From contig NZ_JAMGZJ010000078.1 in the NCBI RefSeq assembly GCF_025564085.1, positions 310,001-374,000 on the forward strand: a DNA stretch of 64,000 bases. Direction: 5' to 3'. A program made the position numbers and the translations under genes. The DNA comes from Silvania confinis. Lineage in GTDB: Bacteria; Pseudomonadota; Gammaproteobacteria; Enterobacterales; Enterobacteriaceae. Within the stretch, counting starts at the first letter, position 1. Each line of letters begins with the position of its first letter. Positions 30,877 through 43,754 of the stretch are shown here, piece after piece. The notes below the pieces were generated by a model. That model made no database searches and had not been told where the DNA came from. It worked only from the letters and a program-made list of their open reading frames with translations.

Positions 30877-32220
30877 GTGGGTAACCTGTCGCTCGATTTT
30901 TCAGATAATGCGTTTCAACCTCTGGCCGCCCGTATGAGGCCAGAAAATTTAGCGCAATACATCGGCCAGCAGCATCTGCTGGCTGCGGGCAAACCCTTGC
31001 CGCGTGCTATAGAGGCCGGGCATCTGCATTCGATGATCCTGTGGGGGCCGCCGGGTACCGGTAAGACCACGTTGGCCGAAGTCATCGCCCGCTATGCGGA
31101 TGCTGACGTCGAGCGCATTTCTGCCGTCACTTCCGGGGTGAAAGAGATCCGTGAAGCGATTGAACGTGCGCGCCAAAGCCGCAATGCCGGTCGCCGCACA
31201 ATCCTCTTTGTCGACGAAGTCCACCGCTTCAATAAGAGCCAGCAGGATGCATTCCTGCCGCATATCGAAGACGGCACCATCACCTTTATCGGCGCCACCA
31301 CCGAAAATCCCTCGTTTGAACTGAACTCTGCGCTGTTGTCACGCGCCCGCGTGTACCTGCTTAAATCGCTCACTGCCGAAGACATTGAACGAGTGTTAAC
31401 GCAGGCGATGGACGATAAAGCGCGCGGCTACGGCGGGCAAGATATCGTTCTGCCTGACGAAACCCGCCGCGCTATCGCGGAGCTGGTCAACGGCGATGCA
31501 CGTCGGGCGCTGAACACGCTGGAGATGATGGCCGACATGGCCGAGTCTGATACCAGTGGCAAGCGTGTGCTACTACCGGCCCTGCTCACTGAAATCGCCG
31601 GGGAGCGCAGCGCGCGTTTTGACAATAAAGGCGACCGTTTCTACGACCTGATCTCCGCGCTGCATAAATCGGTGCGCGGCAGTTCACCTGATGCCGCCCT
31701 GTACTGGTATGCGCGCATTATTACCGCCGGGGGCGATCCGCTGTACGTTGCGCGCCGCTGTCTGGCTATTGCCTCGGAAGATGTCGGTAACGCCGATCCG
31801 CGCGCCATGCAGGTGGCGATATCCGCCTGGGACTGTTTTACCCGGGTAGGGCCTGCGGAAGGTGAACGCGCCATTGCGCAGGCGATTGTTTATCTGGCCT
31901 GTGCGCCAAAAAGTAATGCCGTTTATACCGCATTCAAGGCCGCGATGTCCGACGCCCGCGAGCGGCCTGACTACGACGTGCCGGTCCATCTGCGCAATGC
32001 CCCGACCAAACTGATGAAAGAGATGGGGTACGGTCAGGAGTATCGCTACGCGCATGATGAACCCAACGCGTATGCTGCCGGAGAAGCCTATTTTCCGCAG
32101 GAAATGGCACAAACGCGTTATTATCATCCATCAAACAGGGGGCTTGAGGGCAAGATTGGCGAAAAGCTCGCCTGGTTGGCCGGACAGGATCAAAATAGCC
32201 CTATAAAACGCTACCGTTAG
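30877..32220 (+). CDS. rarA: Replication-associated recombination protein RarA
   Basis: AAA+ ATPase of the MgsA/WRNIP1 family, acting at stalled replication forks and interacting with SSB. The 447 residues match E. coli. Walker [10 protein letters not shown] (near 57-65), Walker [10 protein letters not shown], sensor [18 protein letters not shown] and the C-terminal tetramerisation domain are all present. The start is GTG, 9 bp after lolA, so the pair is likely co-transcribed. Confidence 0.98.
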   Translation: MGNLSLDFSDNAFQPLAARMRPENLAQYIGQQHLLAAGKPLPRAIEAGHLHSMILWGPPGTGKTTLAEVIARYADADVERISAVTSGVKEIREAIERARQSRNAGRRTILFVDEVHRFNKSQQDAFLPHIEDGTITFIGATTENPSFELNSALLSRARVYLLKSLTAEDIERVLTQAMDDKARGYGGQDIVLPDETRRAIAELVNGDARRALNTLEMMADMAESDTSGKRVLLPALLTEIAGERSARFDNKGDRFYDLISALHKSVRGSSPDAALYWYARIITAGGDPLYVARRCLAIASEDVGNADPRAMQVAISAWDCFTRVGPAEGERAIAQAIVYLACAPKSNAVYTAFKAAMSDARERPDYDVPVHLRNAPTKLMKEMGYGQEYRYAHDEPNAYAAGEAYFPQEMAQTRYYHPSNRGLEGKIGEKLAWLAGQDQNSPIKRYR

Positions 32221-32292
32221 GGCAATCGTTGCGGTAATGTTGGTAACCTATCGGATGATCGCAGGCTGCGGTCATTTCCTCCTATTTTTTAA

Positions 32293-33606
<1,314 letters not shown>

Positions 33607-33620
33607 TCTGCTTTAACGAA

Positions 33621-33645
33621 AAAAGCGCCTGCGGGCGCTTTTTTT
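33621..33645 (+). terminator. Intrinsic terminator after serS
   Basis: Stem AAGCGCC/GGCGCTT with a TGCG loop and a T-rich tract, about 15 bp beyond the stop. Confidence 0.9.
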
Positions 33646-33813
33646 ATGCCCCGCTTTTGACATCAGGCAATACCGCTTACTTCCAAAGTAGTAATACTTC
33701 CCCCGCAGAGTATTAGCACAATTCACTGCTAACGCTCTCATTCATTATATAAATAACTATATAGCGGTTACTGCCGCACATTTGATCTTTGTGAGCAATC
33801 AAAGTGAGAGCCT

Positions 33814-36258
33814 ATGAAACTGAAAACGCCTGAAGCCTTGCTGGCTGCCGAGGTGAGCCGTCGCGGGCTAATGAAAACGACCGCGATTGGCGGCCTGGCA
33901 GTGGCCAGCAGCGCATTCACATTGCCTTTTTCACGTCTGGTTTCGGCCACTGATATCGTACCGGCGGTAAAACCGGCTGAAAAAGTGGTCTGGAGTGCCT
34001 GCACGGTAAACTGCGGCAGCCGCTGCCCGCTGCGGATGCATGTCGTCGACGGTGAAATTAAGTACGTTGAGACGGACAACACCGGGGATGATAATTACGA
34101 CGGGCTGCACCAGGTCCGGGCCTGCCTGCGCGGGCGTTCAATGCGCCGTCGCGTTTACAACCCTGACCGCCTGAAATACCCGATGAAGCGCGTAGGCAAA
34201 CGCGGTGAAGGCAAGTTCGCGCGCATCAGCTGGGATGAAGCCTTTGAGACCATCGCCAGCAATATGCAGCGTTTGATTAAAGATTACGGTAACGAATCGA
34301 TCTATCTGAACTACGGCACCGGCACCCTTGGCGGCACCATGACACGCTCCTGGCCGCCGGGAAAAACGCTCATTGCCCGTCTGATGAATTGCTGCGGGGG
34401 TTACCTTAACCACTACGGCGATTACTCCACTGCGCAAATTGCCGCTGGCCTGAACTACACCTACGGTGGCTGGGCGGATGGCAATAGCCCGTCGGATATC
34501 GAAAACAGTCAGTTAGTCGTGCTGTTCGGTAACAACCCCGGTGAAACCCGCATGAGCGGTGGAGGCGTGACGTACTACATTGAACAGGCGCGACAAAAAT
34601 CCAATGCCCGGATGATCATCATTGACCCACGCTATACCGACACTGGAGCGGGGCGAGAAGATGAGTGGATCCCGATCCGTCCCGGTACCGATGCGGCGCT
34701 GATCTCTGCGCTGGCGTGGGTGATGATCCGCGAAGATCTTGTTGACCAGCCGTTCCTTGATAAATATTGCGTCGGCTACGACGAAAAAACGCTGCCGGAA
34801 GGTGCACCTGCCAACGGCCACTATAAAGCCTATATCCTCGGTCAGGGCAATGACGGTATCGCCAAAACCCCGGCATGGGCGGCGGCCATCACCGGTATTC
34901 CCGAGGCGCGTATTGTGCAACTGGCACGGGAAATTGCCAGCGCAAGACCGGCCTTTATTTCGCAAGGCTGGGGCCCGCAGCGTCATGCTAACGGCGAACT
35001 GGTATCCCGGGCGATCTCCATGCTGGCGATTTTGACCGGCAACGTGGGCATCAATGGCGGTAACAGCGGCGCACGAGAAGGCTCATATTCTCTGCCGTTT
35101 GTCCGCATGCCAACCCTGGAAAACCCGGTTCAGACCAGTATCTCTATGTTTATGTGGACCGATGCTATCGAGCGTGGCCCGCAGATGACCGCCACCCGTG
35201 ACGGCGTGCGCGGTAAAGACAAGCTCGACGTGCCGATCAAGATGGTCTGGAACTACGCGGGTAACTGCTTGATCAACCAGCACTCTCAGATCAACCGCAC
35301 CCATGACATCCTGCAGGATGACAAAAAATGCGAGTTGATTGTGGTGGTGGATTGCCATATGACCTCGTCAGCGAAATATGCCGATATCCTGCTGCCGGAC
35401 TGCACCGCCTCTGAGCAGATGGACTTCGCGCTGGATGCCTCCTGCGGCAACATGGCGTATGTGATTTTTGCCGATCAGGCGATCACCCCACGCTTCGAAT
35501 GCAAAACCATCTATGAGATGACCTCCGAGCTGGCAAAACGGATGGGTGTGGAGCAGCAGTTCACCGAAGGCCGCACCCAGGAAGGGTGGATGCGCCATCT
35601 GTATGAACAGTCACGCGCGGCTATTCCTGAGCTGCTGCCGTTTGATGAATTCCGCCAGCACGGCATGTTCAAACAATGCGATCCTGAAGGGCATCACGTG
35701 GCTTATAAAGCCTTCCGCGCCGATCCGCTCGCTAACCCGCTCACCACGCCGTCCGGCAAAATCGAAATCTACTCCGCGCAGCTGGCGCAGATTGCCGCCA
35801 GCTGGGAGCTGGAGCAGGGCGATGTGATCGATCCGCTTCCGGTTTACAGTCCGGGCTTTGAAAACTACGACGATCCGCAGAGTAAAGACTATCCGCTGCA
35901 GATGACCGGCTTTCACTACAAAGCGCGTACCCACTCGACTTACGGCAATGTGGATGTGTTGCAGGCGGCCTGCCGCCAGGAGATCTGGATCAATCCGCTG
36001 GACGCGCAAAAGCGCGGGATTAAAAACGGCGAACGGGTGCGGATCTTCAATGGTCGCGGGGAAGTGCACATTGAAGCCAAGGTGACGCCGCGTATTCTGC
36101 CTGGCGTTGTCGCCTTAGGCGAAGGAGCCTGGTACAACCCGGATGCCAGCCGTGTCGATCAGGCAGGTTGCATTAACGTGTTGACCACGCAACGCCCGTC
36201 GCCGCTGGCGAAAGGCAACCCGTCCCACAGTAACCTGGTTCAGGTTGAAAAGGCATAA
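33814..36258 (+). CDS. dmsA: Dimethyl sulfoxide reductase catalytic subunit DmsA
   Basis: Molybdopterin enzyme that reduces DMSO and related N- and S-oxides as terminal acceptors in anaerobic respiration. The 814 residues match E. coli. A twin-arginine signal (SRRGLMKTTAIGG, residues 15-27) directs export with DmsB. A [4Fe-4S] motif CTVNCGSRCPL follows near residue 60, then the Mo-bisMGD domains. The 207-bp upstream region ends with TTGATC..., but no convincing full FNR site could be fixed. It is the first gene of dmsABC. Confidence 0.98.
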   Translation: MKLKTPEALLAAEVSRRGLMKTTAIGGLAVASSAFTLPFSRLVSATDIVPAVKPAEKVVWSACTVNCGSRCPLRMHVVDGEIKYVETDNTGDDNYDGLHQVRACLRGRSMRRRVYNPDRLKYPMKRVGKRGEGKFARISWDEAFETIASNMQRLIKDYGNESIYLNYGTGTLGGTMTRSWPPGKTLIARLMNCCGGYLNHYGDYSTAQIAAGLNYTYGGWADGNSPSDIENSQLVVLFGNNPGETRMSGGGVTYYIEQARQKSNARMIIIDPRYTDTGAGREDEWIPIRPGTDAALISALAWVMIREDLVDQPFLDKYCVGYDEKTLPEGAPANGHYKAYILGQGNDGIAKTPAWAAAITGIPEARIVQLAREIASARPAFISQGWGPQRHANGELVSRAISMLAILTGNVGINGGNSGAREGSYSLPFVRMPTLENPVQTSISMFMWTDAIERGPQMTATRDGVRGKDKLDVPIKMVWNYAGNCLINQHSQINRTHDILQDDKKCELIVVVDCHMTSSAKYADILLPDCTASEQMDFALDASCGNMAYVIFADQAITPRFECKTIYEMTSELAKRMGVEQQFTEGRTQEGWMRHLYEQSRAAIPELLPFDEFRQHGMFKQCDPEGHHVAYKAFRADPLANPLTTPSGKIEIYSAQLAQIAASWELEQGDVIDPLPVYSPGFENYDDPQSKDYPLQMTGFHYKARTHSTYGNVDVLQAACRQEIWINPLDAQKRGIKNGERVRIFNGRGEVHIEAKVTPRILPGVVALGEGAWYNPDASRVDQAGCINVLTTQRPSPLAKGNPSHSNLVQVEKA

Positions 36259-36268
36259 GGAGTAGCCA

Positions 36269-36886
36269 ATGACCACTCAGTATGGATTTTTTATTGATTC
36301 CAGCCGCTGCACCGGGTGTAAAACCTGCGAGCTGGCGTGCAAGGATTACAAAGACCTGACCCCGGACGTCAGCTTCCGCCGCATTTACGAGTACGCGGGC
36401 GGCGACTGGCAGGAAGATAATGGCGTCTGGCAGCAGAACGTCTTTGCCTACTACCTGTCGATTGCCTGCAACCACTGCGAGGATCCGGCCTGTACCAAGG
36501 TCTGCCCGAGCGGGGCAATGCACAAGCGTGACGACGGCTTTGTGGTGGTAAACGAAGAGGTCTGTATCGGCTGCCGCTACTGCCATATGGCCTGTCCGTA
36601 CGGCGCGCCGCAGTACAACGCTGCCAAAGGCCATATGACCAAGTGCGACGGCTGCCACGACCGGGTGGCCGACGGCAACAAGCCAATTTGCGTCGAATCC
36701 TGCCCGCTGCGGGCGCTGGACTTTGGCCCGATTGACGAGCTGCGCAAAAAGCACGGCAAGCTGGCCGCCGTTGCGCCGCTGCCGTCCGCGCACTTCACTA
36801 AGCCAAGTATCGTGATTAAACCCAATGCCAACAGCCGACCGACGGGTGATACCACCGGCTATCTGGCCAATCCAAAGGAGGTGTGA
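36269..36886 (+). CDS. dmsB: DMSO reductase iron-sulfur subunit DmsB
   Basis: Electron-transfer subunit carrying four [4Fe-4S] clusters between DmsC and DmsA. The 205 residues have four cysteine groups: CTGCKTCELAC (near 14), CNHCEDPACTKVCP (near 67), CIGCRYCHMACP (near 99) and CDGCHDR...CVESCP (near 126-145). It has no signal of its own and is exported with DmsA. It begins 10 bp after dmsA. Confidence 0.98.
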   Translation: MTTQYGFFIDSSRCTGCKTCELACKDYKDLTPDVSFRRIYEYAGGDWQEDNGVWQQNVFAYYLSIACNHCEDPACTKVCPSGAMHKRDDGFVVVNEEVCIGCRYCHMACPYGAPQYNAAKGHMTKCDGCHDRVADGNKPICVESCPLRALDFGPIDELRKKHGKLAAVAPLPSAHFTKPSIVIKPNANSRPTGDTTGYLANPKEV

Positions 36887-36887
36887 G

Positions 36888-37751
36888 ATGGGGAGTGGAT
36901 GGCATGAATGGCCGCTGATGATTTTCACGGTCTTTGGGCAGTGCGTTGTGGGTGGTTTTATGGTGCTCGCCCTGGCGCTGTTCAAAGGGGATCTGTCGCG
37001 CGATAAGCAGCAGCGCCTGCTTATCAGTATGCTGGTGCTGTGGGTGCTGATGGGGGTGGGTTTTGTCGCCTCCACGCTGCATCTCGGTTCGCCGCTGCGC
37101 GCCTTTAACTCGCTTAATCGCGTGGGGGAGTCCGCGCTGAGCAACGAAATTGCCAGCGGCGCGCTGTTCTTCGCCGTTGGCGGACTGGGCTGGCTGCTGG
37201 CGATACTCGGGAGAATGCCTGCGGGGTTACGCTCCCTGTGGCTGATGGTGACCATGGTACTGGGCGTCATCTTTGTCTGGATGATGGTCCGGGTTTACAA
37301 CACTATCGACACCGTGCCGACCTGGTACAGTATCTGGACGCCGCTAAGCTTCTTCCTGACGATGTTTATTGGCGGGCCGCTGCTCGGCTATTTACTGCTG
37401 CGCGTAGCAGGTATTGAGGGCTGGGCGATGCGCCTGCTGCCGGTGGTGACGCTGTTGGCATTGACCGTTAGCGTGGTGGTGGCGCTGATGCAGGGTGCGG
37501 AGCTGGCGACAATTTCCAGTTCTCTCCAGCAGGCGTCTAGCCTGGTGCCAGATTACGGTTCGTTAATGGCCTGGCGCGTGGTGTTGCTGGTGGCTGCGCT
37601 GGCGTGCTGGATCGTACCGCAACTGAAGGGCCATCGCCCGGCGTTACCGCTGCTGTCGCTGGCGTTAGTACTGATGCTGGCGGGCGAACTGATCGGTCGC
37701 GGCGTGTTTTACGGGCTGCATATGACGGTGGGTGTGGCCGTGGCCAGCTAA
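36888..37751 (+). CDS. dmsC: DMSO reductase membrane anchor DmsC
   Basis: Inner-membrane subunit that oxidises menaquinol and anchors DmsAB. Its 287 residues contain about eight transmembrane helices. The start MGSGWHEWPLMIF follows AAAGGAGGTG and lies 1 bp after the dmsB stop; an upstream in-frame start inside dmsB is rejected. A terminator follows. Confidence 0.97.
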   Translation: MGSGWHEWPLMIFTVFGQCVVGGFMVLALALFKGDLSRDKQQRLLISMLVLWVLMGVGFVASTLHLGSPLRAFNSLNRVGESALSNEIASGALFFAVGGLGWLLAILGRMPAGLRSLWLMVTMVLGVIFVWMMVRVYNTIDTVPTWYSIWTPLSFFLTMFIGGPLLGYLLLRVAGIEGWAMRLLPVVTLLALTVSVVVALMQGAELATISSSLQQASSLVPDYGSLMAWRVVLLVAALACWIVPQLKGHRPALPLLSLALVLMLAGELIGRGVFYGLHMTVGVAVAS

Positions 37752-37771
37752 GCGCGTATTACGTTATAACC

Positions 37772-37797
37772 AGCCGGGACAATGTGCCCGGCTTTTC
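37772..37797 (+). terminator. Terminator after dmsC
   Basis: AGCCGGG/CCCGGCT stem with an 8-nt loop and TTTTC, 20 bp beyond the stop. The rest of the gap to ycaD (about 230 bp) shows no gene; K-12 has ycaC in this interval. Confidence 0.75.
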
Positions 37798-38025
37798 ATT
37801 TGCCAATCATGAAATTTTTCAACTGAACCTTTGGCTCTGGTTTAATTTTATATCAATAAAAACAGACAGATATTAAATGTGTGTCGTGCCGCTAAGCGAA
37901 GCAGGATAAGTTTTTCAAATCGATAGCGTGCAAATCGTGCGAGCGGCGTAAGTGGATGGATTGACTTTGTTTTTGCCAGTGGCATGATGCGCACGAAATC
38001 TGAACATCCTCACGGTTTTTAATCC

Positions 38026-39174
38026 ATGTCTACCTATTCCCGCCCAGTGCAGCTGTTGCTCTGTGGCCTGCTTTTGCTGACCCTGGCGATCGCGGTGTTA
38101 AACACCCTGGTCCCGCTTTGGCTCGCCCATGAAAACATGCCTACCTGGCAGGTTGGCATGATTGGCTCGTCCTATTTTACCGGCAACTTGCTGGGCACGG
38201 TGATCGCCGGTAAGATGATTAAGCGCCTGGGCTTTAATCGCTGCTATTACCTGGCGTCGCTGATTTTCGCCGTCGGCTGTGTCGGTCTGGGGCTGATGAT
38301 GGGCTTCTGGAGCTGGATGAGTATGCGCTTCGTTGCCGGAGTAGGCTGCGCGATGATCTGGGTGGTGGTTGAAAGCGCCCTGATGTGCAGCGGGACGGCG
38401 CATAACCGCGGGCGCCTGCTGGCCGCTTATATGATGGTTTACTACGTGGGTACCGTACTCGGTCAGGTGATGGTCAGTAAATTACCGACCGATCTGATGA
38501 GCGTGCTGCCGTGGGTCACCGGTCTGGTACTGGCTGCGATCCTGCCGCTGCTGTTCACCCGTATTCTCAATCAACACAATGACCATCAGGAACCGGCTCG
38601 CGTCTGGCCAATGTTCCGCCTTCGCCAGGCCCGTCTTGGTGTGAACGGCTGCATTATTTCCGGGATTGTGCTCGGGTCACTGTATGGCCTGATGCCGCTC
38701 TACCTGAACCACCAGGGCGTCAGCGATGCCGGGATTGGTTTCTGGATGGCGGTGATGGTGAGCGCCGGGATCGTCGGGCAATGGCCGATTGGCCGTCTTG
38801 CCGACAAATTTGGCCGTCTGCTGGTACTGCGCGTTCAGGTATTTGTGGTGATCATGGGCTGTATGGCAATGCTTGGTAACGCGTCGATGGCACCTGCGCT
38901 GTTCATCCTCGGTGCGGCGGGCTTTACGCTCTATCCGGTGGCGATGGCCTGGGCTTGCGAAAAAGTGGAACAGCATCAGCTGGTGGCGATGAACCAGGCG
39001 CTGCTGTTGAGCTATACCATCGGCAGCCTGCTGGGGCCGACATTGACGGCGATGCTGATGCAGAACTATTCCGACAATCTGCTGTTTGTCATGATTGCCA
39101 GCGTGTCGTTTATCTATCTGTTAATGCTGCTGCGTAAAGCGGGGGAACATCCTACGCCCGTGGCACATGCCTGA
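38026..39174 (+). CDS. ycaD: YcaD, MFS transporter of unknown substrate
   Basis: Major facilitator superfamily protein of 382 residues with twelve predicted membrane segments, the same length as E. coli YcaD. The loop-2/3 motif is [11 protein letters not shown], and a second copy occurs in the C-terminal half ([11 protein letters not shown]). The substrate is unknown. In K-12 it is followed by ycaM, ycaN and ycaK before pflA; here pflA follows directly, separated by a shared terminator. Confidence 0.95.
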   Translation: MSTYSRPVQLLLCGLLLLTLAIAVLNTLVPLWLAHENMPTWQVGMIGSSYFTGNLLGTVIAGKMIKRLGFNRCYYLASLIFAVGCVGLGLMMGFWSWMSMRFVAGVGCAMIWVVVESALMCSGTAHNRGRLLAAYMMVYYVGTVLGQVMVSKLPTDLMSVLPWVTGLVLAAILPLLFTRILNQHNDHQEPARVWPMFRLRQARLGVNGCIISGIVLGSLYGLMPLYLNHQGVSDAGIGFWMAVMVSAGIVGQWPIGRLADKFGRLLVLRVQVFVVIMGCMAMLGNASMAPALFILGAAGFTLYPVAMAWACEKVEQHQLVAMNQALLLSYTIGSLLGPTLTAMLMQNYSDNLLFVMIASVSFIYLLMLLRKAGEHPTPVAHA

Positions 39175-39181
39175 TGCCAAA

Positions 39182-39211
39182 AAAAGCCCGGCTGAATGAG
39201 CCGGGCTTTTT
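39182..39211. terminator. Bidirectional terminator ycaD / pflA
   Basis: AAAAGCCCGGC/GCCGGGCTTTT stem with a 7-nt loop between two convergent genes. Confidence 0.9.
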
Positions 39212-39212
39212 G

Positions 39213-39953
39213 TTAATACATCACTTTGTGACCGTACTGCTCCAGAATGCCTTTCACCCGCTCCATGGTCTCTTTCTTCGGCGGCTTAACGCCATCGAGC
39301 TTGTACTCCTCGCCCATTGCCACCCACTTGTGTTTGCCCAACTCGTGATACGGCAGCAGTTCGATCTTTTCAACGTTGCCCATGTCGCGGGTGAACTCAC
39401 CCAGGCGGTGCGCGGAGTCGTCATCGTCTGACCAGCCCGGAACCACCACGTAGCGGATCCAGGTTTTGATGCCTTTACCCGAAATGTATTTCGCGAACTC
39501 AAGGGTACGGTGGTTAGACACGCCCACCAGGTTCTGGTGGATTTCGTCGTTCATCTGTTTGAGATCCAGCATCACCAGGTCGGTCACTTCCAGCAGTTCA
39601 TCAATCACCGGATCGTAACGACGCACAAAGCCGTTGGTATCCAGGCAAGTATGAATACTCTCTTTACGACAGGCGCGGAACCAGTCGCGCACAAATTCGG
39701 CCTGCAGGATTGCTTCACCACCTGATGCGGTCACGCCGCCGCCGGAAGCATTCATAAAGTGGCGGTAGGTCACCACCTCTTTCATTAATTCATCAACGGT
39801 GACTTCTTTGCCGCCGTGGGTATCCCAGGTATCGCGGTTATGGCAGTACAGGCAGCGCATCAGGCAGCCCTGGAAGAAGGTAATGAAGCGGATGCCCGGG
39901 CCATCGACGGTGCCACAGGACTCAAAGGAGTGAATGCGACCAATAGTTGACAT
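39213..39953 (-). CDS. pflA: Pyruvate formate-lyase 1-activating enzyme
   Basis: Radical SAM enzyme that installs the glycyl radical on PflB. The 246 residues match E. coli. The [4Fe-4S]/SAM motif CLMRCLYC lies at about residues 30-37, and the GGE SAM-amino motif ([10 protein letters not shown]) follows. It is downstream of pflB on the same strand, with a hairpin between them. Confidence 0.98.
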   Translation of the reverse strand: MSTIGRIHSFESCGTVDGPGIRFITFFQGCLMRCLYCHNRDTWDTHGGKEVTVDELMKEVVTYRHFMNASGGGVTASGGEAILQAEFVRDWFRACRKESIHTCLDTNGFVRRYDPVIDELLEVTDLVMLDLKQMNDEIHQNLVGVSNHRTLEFAKYISGKGIKTWIRYVVVPGWSDDDDSAHRLGEFTRDMGNVEKIELLPYHELGKHKWVAMGEEYKLDGVKPPKKETMERVKGILEQYGHKVMY

Positions 39954-40091
39954 TGCGGTGATATCTCCAGATTCGGCCCGTCCGGGGCCTGTTTATGTGC
40001 ACAACTCAAACGGCTGTGTCGAGTCTGTTTTGGCTGTTATCCATTCAGTATAGATAGCGGACAAAAGAGACTGTGGGGCGGGGGGTGTTAA

Positions 40092-40117
40092 AAAGGCCCC
40101 ACTTGTGTGGAGCCTTT
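40092..40117 (-). terminator. Terminator between pflB and pflA
   Basis: On the minus strand AAAGGCTCCAC/GTGGGGCCTTT with an ACAA loop (one G-U pair) and a following T-run. It lies 40 bp beyond the pflB stop and would lower pflA expression relative to pflB. Confidence 0.75.
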
Positions 40118-40156
40118 ATTGTACGCTTTTTACTGCGTGATTTCAGTCAAATCCAA

Positions 40157-42439
<2,283 letters not shown>

Positions 42440-42490
42440 GTGATACCTACCTTCTTAAGTGGATTTTTTATTTACTGCCTGAGATAACCA

Positions 42491-43348
42491 TTAATGATGG
42501 CTATCGCCACGCAGGTAAATGACCCAGTATGTCAACCCAACCAGCAGACCCCCGCCGATAATGTTCCCGATTGTGACTGGGATCAGATTATCAGTGATGA
42601 AGTTCATAACGGTTAAGTGAGAGAAATTTTCCGGGCTGGAACCAACTGCGGTCCAGAATTCCGGGCTGGCAAAGTCGCGGATTACGATACCGAAAGGGAT
42701 CATAAACATGTTTGCGATACTGTGCTCAAAGCCGCTGGCAACGAACATACCGACAGGCAGAACCATAATCATGGCCTTGTCCATCAGGCTGCGTCCGGAG
42801 TAGCTCATCCAGACGGCCAGGCAAACCATCAGGTTGGCGAGGATGCCCAGAGCGACGGCTTCGATAAAGGTGTGATGTACTTTATGGTCAGCGGTTTGCA
42901 GGACGTTCAGTCCCCATGCGCCGTTGGCGGTCATGTATTCACCCGACAACCACATCAACAGGACAAACAGCAGGCAGCCAATCAGGTTTCCAACGTAAAC
43001 GTTGAGCCAGTTTTTTGCCAGTTGACCCCAGGTAATCCTACCGCTGGCTTTCGCCACCACGATGAGCACCGTCGAGGTAAAGAGGTCGGCACCGCAAATG
43101 ACGCATAGAATCAGACCCAGCGAGAAACAGATACCGCCAATCAGCTTAGCGATGCCGAAAGGCATCCCGGCAGTGCCGGTGGTGGCGGTGATATAGAACA
43201 CAAACGCAATGGAGATGAACACACCGGCGGTTATCGCCAGGAAGAACGTCGTCAGCGGTTGTTTCGTAGCTTTATAGACACCCGCTTCTTCGGCCACTTT
43301 GGCCATTGCAGCTGGGAGTAAAAGATCAAAAGGGTTGTCAGCTTTCAC
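42491..43348 (-). CDS. focA: Formate channel FocA
   Basis: Pentameric formate channel of the FNT family, exporting formate made by PflB. The 285 residues with six membrane helices match E. coli. The start is GTG at 43348 (VKADNPFDLL...), after a GAGAGAG site. A longer frame upstream runs through the promoter region and is rejected. The N-terminus is the part known to interact with PflB in E. coli. Confidence 0.97.
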   Translation of the reverse strand: MKADNPFDLLLPAAMAKVAEEAGVYKATKQPLTTFFLAITAGVFISIAFVFYITATTGTAGMPFGIAKLIGGICFSLGLILCVICGADLFTSTVLIVVAKASGRITWGQLAKNWLNVYVGNLIGCLLFVLLMWLSGEYMTANGAWGLNVLQTADHKVHHTFIEAVALGILANLMVCLAVWMSYSGRSLMDKAMIMVLPVGMFVASGFEHSIANMFMIPFGIVIRDFASPEFWTAVGSSPENFSHLTVMNFITDNLIPVTIGNIIGGGLLVGLTYWVIYLRGDSHH

Positions 43349-43408
43349 ACTAACTCTCTCTTTATTAAGTCGGCGACGAGATACTAACAAAGCATTATAG
43401 AAGAGAAA

Positions 43409-43422
43409 TTGATGTAGATCAT
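43409..43422 (-). promoter_or_regulatory. FNR binding site upstream of focA
   Basis: TTGATGTAGATCAT matches the FNR consensus TTGAT-N4-ATCAA at nine of ten defined bases. It lies 61-74 bp before the focA GTG, consistent with anaerobic activation. Confidence 0.75.
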
Positions 43423-43583
43423 ATCTCGCCTGGCTTATAGGCCCGCACAGTGCGTGGTTTTCCAGCAAAAGCAGGGTAAGTGTTTGATTATCCGTATAAA
43501 AATAAATTTTAAAAGTTACAAAATGATTTGATTTTTTTCTCCCGACTCCCTCCAGGCCAGTTAATTACTATGGAGTATTTAAC

Positions 43584-43637
43584 ATGAAAAGTAACAATAA
43601 GCCTCAGGCAGCCATTATTGTAGTCACTCTTCCTTAA
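43584..43637 (+). CDS. Possible 17-residue small protein or leader peptide
   Basis: ATG AAA ... TAA encodes MKSNNKPQAAIIVVTLP. GGAG lies 8 nt before the ATG, a good ribosome-binding arrangement. It runs opposite to focA and ycaO, has a hydrophobic second half, and no recognised relative. A weak -10-like TACTAT lies just upstream. It could be chance. Confidence 0.3.
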   Translation: MKSNNKPQAAIIVVTLP

Positions 43638-43674
43638 CTTAATTATTACATTTGAATTTTATTGCCAAAGAAAT

Positions 43675-43703
43675 AAAAAAACGGGGCAATTAAATTGCCC
43701 CGT
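43675..43703 (-). terminator. Intrinsic terminator after ycaO
   Basis: Perfect 10-bp stem ACGGGGCAAT/ATTGCCCCGT with a TAA loop. On the minus strand it is followed by TTTTTTATTTC. Confidence 0.9.
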
Positions 43704-43754
43704 AATATAACGTAGGTGATTGTATACGCCTACAGTTTGTAATACTAATCGCCG

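Larger units (their letters stand above)
43349..43754. other. focA upstream region
   Basis: 406 bp between ycaO and focA. It holds an FNR site, a possible 17-codon reading frame on the plus strand and the ycaO terminator. In E. coli this region carries several FNR/ArcA-controlled promoters for focA-pflB. Confidence 0.6.

Noticed and set aside
33673..33813. FNR or NarL sites upstream of dmsA
   Set aside because: dmsABC is FNR/NarL-controlled in E. coli. I saw only partial matches (TTGATC near 33782, TACCGCT near 33671), not enough to annotate.
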